Shown: positions 1-9,100 of the stretch, in pieces
How the letters are laid out: every line of letters starts with the position of its first letter
Numbering within the stretch: position 1 is the first letter of the stretch
Assembly: GCF_900188155.1 (NCBI RefSeq)
Contig: NZ_FZOG01000003.1
Span: forward strand, 1-64,000
Direction of reading: 5' to 3'
Length of the DNA stretch: 64,000 nucleotides
Origin: Pseudomonas segetis
GTDB taxonomy: Bacteria > Pseudomonadota > Gammaproteobacteria > Pseudomonadales > Pseudomonadaceae
Translations under genes and position numbers: made by a program
Notes under the pieces: generated by a model
Told to the model about the DNA's origin: nothing
Seen by the model: the letters and a program-made list of their open reading frames with translations, nothing else
The model's database searches: none

Positions 1-105
1 TCATTTACTGTCAAGCTGTTTTTCGAAGTTCTTTTCCGAAGAAAACCGTTTCTACTCAACCACTTGCGCTTCCGATCAAACCAGCTTCTCGTCAGCGGGA
101 GGCGC
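1..105 (-). other. Leader region of a stable-RNA operon leaving the window
   Basis: This is the transcribed leader downstream of three tandem promoters, read leftwards. No reading frame here looks coding. A further TTGACA hexamer (minus strand, positions 9-14) lies near the edge; the matching -10 would fall outside the window, so a fourth promoter is possible but unseen. The layout of several tandem strong promoters before a non-coding leader fits an rRNA operon. A tRNA/translation-factor operon is the alternative. Confidence 0.6.
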
Positions 106-133
106 ATTCTACAGCGTTCAAACTCGCTGTCAA
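106..133 (-). promoter_or_regulatory. Stable-RNA promoter, copy nearest the left edge
   Basis: On the minus strand there is a perfect -35 TTGACA (128-133), a 16-bp spacer, and -10 TAGAAT (106-111), followed by a GC-rich discriminator (GCGCCTCCCGC). The short 16-bp spacer and GC-rich discriminator are hallmarks of growth-rate-regulated, ppGpp-sensitive rRNA promoters. It is one of three copies with the same geometry. Confidence 0.8.
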
Positions 134-211
134 CACCTCTTTTTCTACCGCTTCCGATCACCTGGGCGATCACTCCAAAGGCCATTCAAAACACCCTTCA
201 GAGCCCGGCGC

Positions 212-239
212 ATTCTACACAGCTTTCGCTGCTTTGCAA
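212..239 (-). promoter_or_regulatory. Stable-RNA promoter, middle copy
   Basis: The minus strand shows -35 TTGCAA (234-239), a 16-bp spacer and -10 TAGAAT (212-217), followed by GCGCC. The core from -10 through the discriminator matches the copy nearest the edge, and the downstream stretch also shares a GATCGGAAGCG segment with it, suggesting promoter duplication. Confidence 0.75.
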
Positions 240-309
240 CCCCTCTTTTTAAGCTAACCTCTTGTTTTCCAAGAAGTTTTCCGAGAGGTCTGCGCCGGAA
301 GAGGTGCGC

Positions 310-337
310 ATTATAGGCACCTCAGATTTGCCGTCAA
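310..337 (-). promoter_or_regulatory. Stable-RNA promoter, distal copy
   Basis: The minus strand shows -35 TTGACG (332-337), a 16-bp spacer and a perfect -10 TATAAT (310-315), followed by GCGCACC. It is the first of the tandem promoters met after the end of pelG, only about 43 bp beyond the pelG stop codon. Confidence 0.75.
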
Positions 338-373
338 GGGTTTATTTGAATCTAATCCCGAAAATCTGCAAAC

Positions 374-387
374 CCGCTTATCAGCGG
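374..387 (-). terminator. Weak hairpin at the pelG stop
   Basis: A 5-bp stem (CCGCT/AGCGG, 4-base loop) overlaps the pelG stop codon. It lacks a proper U tract, so it is at best a weak terminator. No stronger terminator is visible between pelG and the stable-RNA promoters. Confidence 0.25.
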
Positions 388-1751
388 CTTAGCATAAAGG
401 TTTCGTACTCAAGGTCATCAAGCGAGCTTGATAGCCGCCCGAGGGCCAGCAGCACGCAAACCAGCAGGGACAGGGTGAAGCCATATCCGAAGAAGCTCGG
501 CCCCATATAGATGCTCAATATAGTCAGCGCGGCGTTGAGCACAACAAACAGGATGCATAGCTCAAGCACTATGGCGCGCTTGTCTAGATAGAAGAAGACG
601 TTAAGCAGGGCCATGAAGACAACCTGGATGCTCACGCCGATCAGGTCGATATAGAACAAGGGCAGGTAATGGCTGGACATGCCCAACCATTCAAGCAGTT
701 GTGGCGCGAACAAGAACAGCAAGGTCACAGTGACGCCCTGCACCTTGCAGATCTCCAGCAGGCCTTGGCGGATAGATAGAATCATCTGCTCTTTTAGCTG
801 GCCAATATGCTGCAGGGTCTCGCCCCCGCGGATGGCCACATACAAGCGCTCGTTCCATTCGGCAAAATCAGTTTCAATCCGCACCAGGAACACCGCCATG
901 CCGGGAATAATCGCCAGGTAAGCGAGAAAGATCGGCAAGTCATACAGAATCGAGGCACGCAATGGCCCGATGACCTGGCCAGAGGTCGCGGGCGTGTACC
1001 AGAAGATAAACTTGTCGATCCACACCCCAAGGTTGTAGCAAAGCCCCGTGACCAACAGGCTGTAGAACACTTGCTGACGCTTGAAGAAGTCAAAGGCGAC
1101 CAACTGTTTGGCCGGGTACTCACGCAAAATATCGAACAGGTACATAAAGAGTAGGCTGGCGTGACCAATTAGGAAGGCCAGCAGCAAGCCCTCCATTTTC
1201 AGGAAGCGCAGCAGCAGGGCACAGAGCACCATCAGCGAATAGCCCGCCAGCATCACCAGCAATATCCGATTGTAGGCCTTCATCCCGGACAGAAAGGTAA
1301 TGACCAGCCACAGGTTGCACAGCACTACGAAATTGGACACAACCAGCAGGCGGTAGGTAAAGGACTCATCAAATAGCGTCGCCAGCAGCACGAAGCCCAG
1401 GAAGCCTGCACCTATAGTGACGACTAACAGCATGCCCACCAGGTTAGGCAGGATTCTGTCGTTGGCCTTTTCAAACAAACGATCGGAAATAAAACGGGTA
1501 AACATCAACTGCAGGCCGCCGGTGATGATCAGCGAGCAGGCCATCAGGTAGGTTACTGTGATCAGGAACTGCCTGATGAGCAGTTCGGGAACCACTATAC
1601 CCAGGCTGAGCACACCAATCATCATCACGCTCAGGATCGACAGCACCCACGGGCCGGAGCCGATCAACCCCGCATAGACATAGGCACGCAATGTCGATGT
1701 ATAAGAGTCTCGCGAGAGAATCTTGCGCAGTTCAAATCCAATGCCAGCCAT
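381..1751 (-). CDS. pelG: PelG, polytopic inner-membrane protein for Pel export
   Basis: PelG is the integral-membrane subunit that, with PelD, PelE and PelF, forms the inner-membrane Pel synthase/translocation complex; it is distantly related to MOP-type flippases. The 456-residue product begins MAGIGFELRKI, the usual PelG start, and consists almost entirely of hydrophobic segments (about 12 likely helices). An in-frame start upstream would overlap pelF and add nine residues absent from the family, so I took the ATG one base after the pelF stop. It is the last gene of the operon, with stable-RNA promoters directly downstream. The length equals that of P. aeruginosa PelG as I remember it. Confidence 0.95.
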   Translation of the reverse strand: MAGIGFELRKILSRDSYTSTLRAYVYAGLIGSGPWVLSILSVMMIGVLSLGIVVPELLIRQFLITVTYLMACSLIITGGLQLMFTRFISDRLFEKANDRILPNLVGMLLVVTIGAGFLGFVLLATLFDESFTYRLLVVSNFVVLCNLWLVITFLSGMKAYNRILLVMLAGYSLMVLCALLLRFLKMEGLLLAFLIGHASLLFMYLFDILREYPAKQLVAFDFFKRQQVFYSLLVTGLCYNLGVWIDKFIFWYTPATSGQVIGPLRASILYDLPIFLAYLAIIPGMAVFLVRIETDFAEWNERLYVAIRGGETLQHIGQLKEQMILSIRQGLLEICKVQGVTVTLLFLFAPQLLEWLGMSSHYLPLFYIDLIGVSIQVVFMALLNVFFYLDKRAIVLELCILFVVLNAALTILSIYMGPSFFGYGFTLSLLVCVLLALGRLSSSLDDLEYETFMLSR

Positions 1752-1752
1752 T

Positions 1753-3282
1753 TTATTGGGCCTCCATGGCAATAGCATCGTGATAAAGGGTGCGATAGCG
1801 CTGCAGCATCAGTGTCTCTGTGTAATAAGTATTGACCCGTTTCAAGCCAACTGACTGGGCCTGGTGCCAGCGGGTTGAATCACTGAGCAGACTGACAATA
1901 GCCCGCGATGTCGCTTGAGGGTCGGCAATGGCCACCACCTCGCCAGCACACCCTAATGCCCGGTCTTCGCCCTCTGCGCCCTCGATCAACTCACGACATG
2001 AGCCAACATCACTGCTGACAACCGGGGTACCGGCCGCCCAGGCCTCAAGAATCACCAATGGCTGGGCCTCACTGATTGATGTCAGGACCATCATGCCCAG
2101 CTCCGGCAACAACTCGCGGATATTGCGATAACCCAGGAACTTCACCTTGTCCTGCAAACCCAGGCTGACCACCAGGCTATGGCATTCGCTGGCGTATTCC
2201 GGATCTTCTTCCTCTGGCCCCACAATCCAGCCTTCGGCTTCAGGTATGGCACTGACCACGCCACGCATCGCGCGGATGAATGTCTTGACGTCCTTGATAG
2301 GGACAACCCGCCCAATCAAACCCACTATTGGCGGGATTCCTGGCGGGCGCTGTTCAATGGCATTGCTCCAAACATCCATTGCAATACCATTGGGAATAAC
2401 CCGGGCTCGCTGCGGATCGGCACCATCGGCCAGTTGACGCTGGCGATTGCCTTCATATAAAGCCGTAATCGGGTTGGCAGAGCGATATGCCAGCAAGCCA
2501 ATGCGCTCAAAGAACCGAATCCACAAGCGCCTGACGTAGTTGACCTCCGAGTCGATACCGGTCTTCAACGCTTCGTCCGGGCTATCGGAGATCCAACTGG
2601 CCTGTGCCAGGTCAATCTTGCGCTCCTTGGTGTAGATGCCGTGCTCACTCAATACATAGGCGCAATTCCAGCGCGACTGCAAGATGCTGCCCAGCAGCCC
2701 GGCATACCCCGTGGAAATCGAGTGCAGTGCGCGAGCACGTGGCATGCGCATTGCCGCTTCACACAGCATCATCAATGGCGCCTGCATGGTGCGCAGCGTC
2801 CAGAAATAATTGACGAATGAAGGATCGCTGCAATGGTTGGTGTAGCCTTCGGTGACGGCATCCCAACTGGCGCGACTGTGCAGCACATCGTCTAATGTCA
2901 CCTCACCTGCTGCGAGAATCTCGAGCACCTGCTCACCCTGCTCGGCAAGGGGCTCAGCCGGGTGATGAAAAAACTCGTGCAAGGCATTGATCTCGGCTCG
3001 TGGGCCTTCACGCTTGGCCGACATGACTGCACGACCAGCCGTCCATGAGCTTTCCAGAAAATGCTCTTCGATATGCACCACATTTGGCGGAATAGCATAT
3101 TGGCGCTTGGTGTAAGCGCTTTGCTGCCCACCAATGAAGAACACCGAGAAAGTCAGCTCAGGCAGACCAAGTATCAGTTGATTAACCCAACTGGAAACCC
3201 CTCCGCGCACATAGGGCCAAGTGCCCTCAAGCAACAGGCATACATCGGCAATTGGCGCTGTATTCAGCGGTTTAGTCGTCAT
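1753..3282 (-). CDS. pelF: PelF, cytosolic GT4 glycosyltransferase of Pel synthesis
   Basis: PelF is the UDP-sugar-dependent glycosyltransferase that polymerises Pel, a GalNAc/GalN-rich polymer. The N-terminus carries GGVSSW, and the C-terminal half has the GT4 EX7E motif, E405 and E413. R325 and K330 (in GLIGRVVPIKD) also occur at the same positions as residues reported essential in P. aeruginosa PelF. That numbering works only with the ATG at 3282, which overlaps the pelE stop as ATGA; a TTG two codons upstream is rejected. No membrane segment is visible, so it must be recruited by PelD/E/G. Confidence 0.96.
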   Translation of the reverse strand: MTTKPLNTAPIADVCLLLEGTWPYVRGGVSSWVNQLILGLPELTFSVFFIGGQQSAYTKRQYAIPPNVVHIEEHFLESSWTAGRAVMSAKREGPRAEINALHEFFHHPAEPLAEQGEQVLEILAAGEVTLDDVLHSRASWDAVTEGYTNHCSDPSFVNYFWTLRTMQAPLMMLCEAAMRMPRARALHSISTGYAGLLGSILQSRWNCAYVLSEHGIYTKERKIDLAQASWISDSPDEALKTGIDSEVNYVRRLWIRFFERIGLLAYRSANPITALYEGNRQRQLADGADPQRARVIPNGIAMDVWSNAIEQRPPGIPPIVGLIGRVVPIKDVKTFIRAMRGVVSAIPEAEGWIVGPEEEDPEYASECHSLVVSLGLQDKVKFLGYRNIRELLPELGMMVLTSISEAQPLVILEAWAAGTPVVSSDVGSCRELIEGAEGEDRALGCAGEVVAIADPQATSRAIVSLLSDSTRWHQAQSVGLKRVNTYYTETLMLQRYRTLYHDAIAMEAQ

Positions 3283-4268
3283 AACCAATATCTCGCCAGC
3301 GCGCCAAAAGGTGGACGCGCCAAGGCTTCGCTAGACAGTTGGGACAAGTACAGGGGGACCTCATCATAGCGCCCTTGAAGGAATGCAATCTCAGCCTTGA
3401 AGGGGGCAATTTTTTCTTGAGCAAGACCGGCAGCCTTGGCCGCCGATAGATGACTACGCGCCTCCTCCAACAACCCTTGCTCCATGGCAATGCGTGCCGC
3501 CAACAGGTGCATGTCGTCGCCCGCGCCAAGGCTCAGGCCACGCTCGACATGCTCACGCGCCTGGTTGAGCACATGTTCGAGCACACTGCCTTGCGCCAAG
3601 CCCATATAGGCCAACTCCCAGTACCAGCGCGCCAGAGTCGAATGCAGGGCCGAGTGCTGTGCCTGGGGTGCGGTTTGCAGTTGATTAAGGGTTTTCTCGA
3701 TTCGCTGGTTGATCTGGCTCTCTTGCTGATCGAGCATCGAATACGCCAGCAAACGTACGTCGTCGGCCGGGTCGCGCAATGCCAACTTGAGAATAGGGAT
3801 AGAGTCCTTGCCATTCATGCGACGCGTAGCCATCAGGGCCATGGTGCGACGTTCAGGGCTGGGCGCATGGCGCAATACATCCTGCAAACCACCATCATTG
3901 AACATCAGGTCACGACCAAGCTCCTGGGCACGAAACGGCAGCTCTGGCACATCCATTGAGTTCAACACCTGCGGCTTTGCTCGACGCGGCAGGTAAAGCG
4001 CAGGAAATACCGCCAGGATTACGCCCAGGGTGCCAAGAATGGGGATGAAGAAAGCCAGGCTGAACAGCACCAGCGGACTCCAGGGCAGCGGGAACTTATA
4101 TCGGCGTGGCAGCAATAACCACACGCCTGCACTGAGCATTACACTCGCCAGGCCATGCGCGGAGACATAGAGCAGCGTGGCCTCGACCGTGGATAGGTTA
4201 TCGAGCAAAGCAGCAAAGCTGCTCAGTTCGAAAAGCGCCGCCCCGCTAAATAGCCACTTGCTGATCAT
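3279..4268 (-). CDS. pelE: PelE, inner-membrane TPR protein of the Pel complex
   Basis: PelE has two N-terminal hydrophobic segments (roughly residues 5-60), a short basic stretch with RRYKFP, a third hydrophobic segment, and then a soluble TPR-like alpha-helical domain. It supports PelD and PelG in the synthase complex. The chosen ATG gives 329 residues, the length I recall for P. aeruginosa PelE, and overlaps the end of pelD by 23 bp. A second ATG five codons upstream is also possible. The stop overlaps the pelF start (ATGA), indicating translational coupling. Confidence 0.9.
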   Translation of the reverse strand: MISKWLFSGAALFELSSFAALLDNLSTVEATLLYVSAHGLASVMLSAGVWLLLPRRYKFPLPWSPLVLFSLAFFIPILGTLGVILAVFPALYLPRRAKPQVLNSMDVPELPFRAQELGRDLMFNDGGLQDVLRHAPSPERRTMALMATRRMNGKDSIPILKLALRDPADDVRLLAYSMLDQQESQINQRIEKTLNQLQTAPQAQHSALHSTLARWYWELAYMGLAQGSVLEHVLNQAREHVERGLSLGAGDDMHLLAARIAMEQGLLEEARSHLSAAKAAGLAQEKIAPFKAEIAFLQGRYDEVPLYLSQLSSEALARPPFGALARYWL

Positions 4269-5625
4269 TGATCCCACACTCATTGAACAGAAAACGCCGC
4301 AGGCCTTCACTCCCGCCCTGACCATCGATGTCGAACTCGCGAACCTGTAGCCCCAGCGATTCGAAACTCTGATCCAGGCCAAAGCGCTCATGGATAATAT
4401 TATTGAGTCGTGTCAGGTAGCCTTGACCGCCATCTGCAGATGTCAGCGGCAACAGCACCAGCACACACTCGTTGCCGCGCTCGTTAGTCGTCAGCAGTTG
4501 CACATCCAGACCGCGTCGACTGTCTTGGATCAGGCGCAGCAATGCAGCGCGATGCTCACTCGGGCTGGCCTCGATAACAAAGATGTGCGCTTCAAGGTCG
4601 TGCTCGACAGCATCATTGATCGAACGCTTGAGCTGCAGGGTGAAATCCTGTGCGTCCATGTCGGTTAGCTGCAAGGTTTGCGCATCGGTTTGCAGCAAGT
4701 CGGCAATGTGCCCACACAGGATCATCAGCAGGCTCAACACACGCTGGGTAAAGGAGAAGAAAGGCATCTGCTCAACCGCCAGCAAGGCCAAAATCCGACC
4801 TTCGGTGTCCATCAGCGGAATACAAACCTGATATTGCGAATGCTGGCGATGCTCGCCACGCTCCATCAATTCTTCGCGCACACTGATCAATTGGCCTTGC
4901 GCCAGGCATTGCTTGACCAGCAGATCATCGGCCAGCATGGGTCGCACTTCCCCCATGCTACTCAGTGGCTCGAGCACCACTGTCTTGCTTTCATTGACCA
5001 AATGCAGGCTGGCAACACGGAACGAGCCATATTGCGCGAGCAAGGTCAGGATGGATTCGGCCAGCACCGAAATGCCCAAGCTTTCGCGTGGCAACTCACG
5101 CATTTTTGCCCGCAGCCCCAGAAGCGAACTGCGCAAGCTCTGGTCGTTACCGGCAACACGCTTTTCCAGGCGATCATGGGAGATGCGCAGGATGTAATGA
5201 GCCCGGGTAAATTCATCGAGACGCAGTTGGCGATACTCATTGGCCAGGTCAAGCCGCTCAAGGCGCCGCTCCCAGATGTCGCGAAACTCGCCAATCAGCA
5301 TTGCACTGATCAGCACGCCAACGATAAAGGATACCGGCAACTCCTGGTAAAGCCCCAGGCCACTGGCCCGATAAGCAAAGAGCGCGGCAACAATAATCAG
5401 CGCACTGATCAAGCCACGCATGAAGCCGTAACGAATCGCCATCAATAGTGGCGCCAGAATCAGCCATGGAAACGAGCCGTGCACCAACAACGGATCAGCC
5501 GGTGACAGCCAATAACCAAGCGCGACCGCAACCACGCTGATTAACAGGGTTTCGATCCAGGAGACATGACCACTGGCGCGAGGCGCCAGGGCAAAGTCCT
5601 TGTGAGCAGACTCAGTTGCCATCAT
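4246..5625 (-). CDS. pelD: PelD, c-di-GMP receptor activating Pel synthesis
   Basis: PelD binds cyclic di-GMP and switches on Pel polymerisation. The product has about four N-terminal membrane helices (residues 25-115), a helical linker, a GAF domain (about 180-310) and a C-terminal degenerate GGDEF domain without a GGDEF signature. The inhibitory-site RxxD is R371-G-L-D374. With a +4 offset, the four ligand contacts reported for P. aeruginosa PelD (R161, R367, D370, R402) all fall on matching residues here: R165, R371, D374, R406. The receptor therefore looks functional. Its start overlaps the pelC stop as ATGA. Confidence 0.96.
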   Translation of the reverse strand: MMATESAHKDFALAPRASGHVSWIETLLISVVAVALGYWLSPADPLLVHGSFPWLILAPLLMAIRYGFMRGLISALIIVAALFAYRASGLGLYQELPVSFIVGVLISAMLIGEFRDIWERRLERLDLANEYRQLRLDEFTRAHYILRISHDRLEKRVAGNDQSLRSSLLGLRAKMRELPRESLGISVLAESILTLLAQYGSFRVASLHLVNESKTVVLEPLSSMGEVRPMLADDLLVKQCLAQGQLISVREELMERGEHRQHSQYQVCIPLMDTEGRILALLAVEQMPFFSFTQRVLSLLMILCGHIADLLQTDAQTLQLTDMDAQDFTLQLKRSINDAVEHDLEAHIFVIEASPSEHRAALLRLIQDSRRGLDVQLLTTNERGNECVLVLLPLTSADGGQGYLTRLNNIIHERFGLDQSFESLGLQVREFDIDGQGGSEGLRRFLFNECGINDQQVAI

Positions 5626-6140
5626 TCAACCTGTAATTCGCCGACCAGCTCACGCAGGACTTTTTGGGTGGTGCCAGCCAGGCTTTCGCGTGACCAGCCC
5701 GCGCGTGCACCGCTGTTGCTCCAGAGCACGCGACCTGTTGCAGGCTCGATAACCTGCAGGCTCAGGCCTACAGCGGGCTCGCCATCAAGGCCACTTTTGT
5801 ACTGCCACTCCTCAACGCTGCCGCTGATGACGTAATCCAGACCTTCTTTACGGGCCCAGTTAAGCGCCTCGTCAAGACGTGCACGGTCATCCAGCAACGG
5901 CAATTCACTTTGCGTGCTCGCCGGATACAAGCGAGGGTGCAGCCCCTCTTCGTTCAACACACTGAGCAAGATCTGCTCACTGCGCTGCCCGGCTTGCGGC
6001 GCTTGGGAATAATTGACCAAAGGCAAAACGCCCCACTGCGCGGCACGCGGGAACACCTGGCCATCAGGCGTGGTGAAACTTGAACAACCCGCTACCGCGA
6101 CAACCACGGCCAACAAGGCCAGCTTTCGAATACTCAACAT
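5622..6140 (-). CDS. pelC: PelC, outer-membrane lipoprotein of Pel export
   Basis: PelC is a periplasmic lipoprotein that assembles as a ring at the outer membrane below the PelB barrel and funnels the cationic polymer. The N-terminus is a lipoprotein signal with lipobox VAGC. The ATG at 6140 has an excellent Shine-Dalgarno sequence (GGAGGA, about 7 bases upstream) and gives the 172 residues I recall for P. aeruginosa; an upstream ATG is rejected because it sits ahead of this site. It lies 27 bp after pelB and overlaps pelD. Confidence 0.95.
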   Translation of the reverse strand: MLSIRKLALLAVVVAVAGCSSFTTPDGQVFPRAAQWGVLPLVNYSQAPQAGQRSEQILLSVLNEEGLHPRLYPASTQSELPLLDDRARLDEALNWARKEGLDYVISGSVEEWQYKSGLDGEPAVGLSLQVIEPATGRVLWSNSGARAGWSRESLAGTTQKVLRELVGELQVE

Positions 6141-6167
6141 TGTCAGTTCCTCCATTTAAACCTGTTT

Positions 6168-9100
6168 TCAGCGCCCAAATCGGGTGCTGTAAGTAATTGC
6201 TGCGGTGCCACCCGACTCGCCATCGCCGTTTTGCGGAGCCGATTGATAACCCATGGAAAATGCCAGCTCGTCATCGCCGACCACTTCCATGCCCAGGCCG
6301 GTGCTGATGCCGTAATTGACCTCTTGATCAACCCACTGCCAGCCTGCCTGCATATCCACGAACCAGGTGTATTGCGGGTGACTGCGATTCAATGAGCCAG
6401 GCAGACCGCGTTGCCAACTGGTGCCGAAGTACAGCTGGCCGTAACGCTCCTCAAGAAGGGTTTCAGGCGTCGCACCTTCAACATCCAGCGCGCCACCAGG
6501 TAAACCGGGAGCATTTCCCCTGGCCGTAGAAGTCAGCAGATCATTAGGCAAGGTGTTTTCCAGGCTGTTGCTCTGGTAATCCACACCGGTTCGCAGCACC
6601 CAGGCCGGGCCGGCAAAAAACAGTGTGTGGTTGTATTCCAGGCTGTATTTCTGGCCCGAACCTATGTCATCGCCCTGGCGGGTCTGGTAATACTGCTGGC
6701 CGATAGACCAGGCAATCTGGTCACGTGCAGTCAGGTTGTGTTGCCCGCCCAGCGTCAGGCCGTCACGCATGCCCAATGCCCGTAGCAAACCACTTTCGTC
6801 AGCCTCGCGATGAACGTCGAGATCGACTCGCAGCAAGTCACGCGAGGTCAGCCGCAAGGTGCGGAACAGACCGAAACCATAGCGGTCCTCATCGTCGCGC
6901 CAGCTTCCATCCAGTTCAAAACCGAGAACTCCGTTGTCCATAGTCCGTTGCAATTGCAACTCGGCATTGCGCTCATTGCCGATAACACTTTCATCGAGAC
7001 TATCCGAGTCGTAACGGCCGTCGAATAAATCAAGCCGCGCATACCAGTCATCGGTGATATTACGGGCAATCGCCCCGCGGGCACCTTGCAACTTCAGCCC
7101 ACCGAAATCTTCACTGCGCCAGCCTAACTGAGCGCCTTGCGGCGTACTTTCAATGACTCCAGCCAACATCCCGCGAAGCTGATTGCTCACTGCACTTGGA
7201 TATTGATCGGACAGATGACTCAGCGCATAAGCATGGGCCTGGCCGTCCTTGCCTAACGCCGCAAGGACTTCGGTTTCTTGCAGCGGATCAAGCCCGCCTT
7301 TGTCCAGCTCTGCTTGCAGGCGGGTACGGTTGAGGGTACGTACGGCTTCGCTAAGCTGCTCATAACGCTCGAGCTTCAGGCCCTGCGCTTCTGCCCACGC
7401 CAGCCACTGGCCATTAATATCAGCCTGACCGTTAGTACTGAGTTGCGCCGTGTATTGCTCGAACCATAGTTGCAGCATCGCCTTGGAATCACCCGCCATC
7501 CTGGCAGCCTGAGCAGATGCGGCATGCTGCGACTGGGCACTGGCGAGCAGGCGCAAGTAGATGCGCAATGTATCCGGGTCTGCCGGCAGGGTTTGCGTCT
7601 GCATTTGCTTGAGCAGCTTGCTGCGCAGGCGCAAGGCGGCTTCCTGATAACCCGCGCTGTCGAGCGCATCGGCGTAACTGGCATTGGCCAACAAGTCATC
7701 TGGATTGGCCTGCAGATAAAGCTTCAGCCAGGCCAGCGCACGCTCAGTCCGATTGAGCATCAAATTAGCACTGGCAAACGGCAACCACATGATGCCATCG
7801 GCCCGTGCAATGGACTGCCACTTATTCAGCGCACGCTCGATATCTTCATGTCGCCCCTGATCAATGTAGAGCCAGAGTAACTGTTGACGGTAAATATTCT
7901 CGGTGGGGAACCGCTTGAGTGCCTGTGCATATATACGCTCAGCCTTGGCTAGGTCGCCTGCACGAATGGCCAGTTGAGCACGGGCATTCCATAGCACCTG
8001 AAGGTTCTCTGTGCCTGGCACTTTTTCAGCGCTGGCTACCAACGCAGCATACTGCTCCCAGTCACCCAGCTTTTCAGCCAAGTCCAAGGCACTGGCCAAT
8101 CGCTCGGGCCTGTGTCGCGCATTCCAGAAAGACACCGCCAATGCCAAGGCTTTTACCGGGTCGACCTTTTGATAAATATTCAGTAATTGCTCACGCTCGG
8201 AACTGTACAGCGGCTCATTAAGGGCCAAGAGTTGCTCAAACGAATATTGAGTATCTTGGTCGTTGGCCGTGGCCCACGCCAGCTCAGCCCTTAGCCGCCA
8301 ATATTCTGGATCGGTAATCTTCTCGGCGTGAGCGTTCTTTGCCGTGAGAACCTGCCAGGCAGCTTGTTCGTCAAAGAGTTTCCAGTGCGCGTGAGCCCAA
8401 CTGACTCGTTCACTGGTCGATATTCCGAAACGCTTGTCCAACTGGGCCCAGATCTGAGTTTCGGCCTTGAATTGCTGGGTCCGCTCAAGCAATTGCTGCA
8501 ATCGCAACCAGCCCAGTTCCTGCCCGGGATGTGCCTTTGTATAGCGGCGCAACCATTGCTCTTCTTCCTCGGGCTCACCAAGGGACTCATAGCTGTACAC
8601 CAGCGAATCAATCTCTTCCGGCGTCAGCTCGCGCATATCCCCCAGCTCGACCAGCAAGGGGATTGCTCGGTCGAACTCAAACAGCTGGGCCGCCAGACGC
8701 CAGGCGTGCTCACGAACTTGCGGGTCTTCCTTCAGCGCCAACAAGCGCTCCCAGTAGTCGAGCGCGCCAATCGATTGTCCAACCCACTCACCCAACTTGC
8801 CCATGGTGGAAAGCAATTCGGGATTATCTGGATCTTCAGCGACCAACAACTGACCCAGCGGCCAGGCAGCGGCAATGTTGCCCGAGGCCATATGTAGATC
8901 GAACTCAGCCTTGATTGCACGTTTGTCATTGGGTTCCTGCTCACGCCACAGAGCGACAAACTGTTCGGCCAGGTCATATCGATTACTGCCCAAGGCAGCG
9001 TGGAAGCCTTCATCCAGCAGTTCCGAGTCGTGACCACTCAGGGCATCCATGTGCTCGCTGAGAAAAATCGCAGCCGCATCATCTTGATTGGCGCCTCGCA

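Noticed and set aside
1-380. Short plus-strand frames at the left edge
   Set aside because: They overlap stable-RNA promoters and leader sequence and lack ribosome-binding sites.
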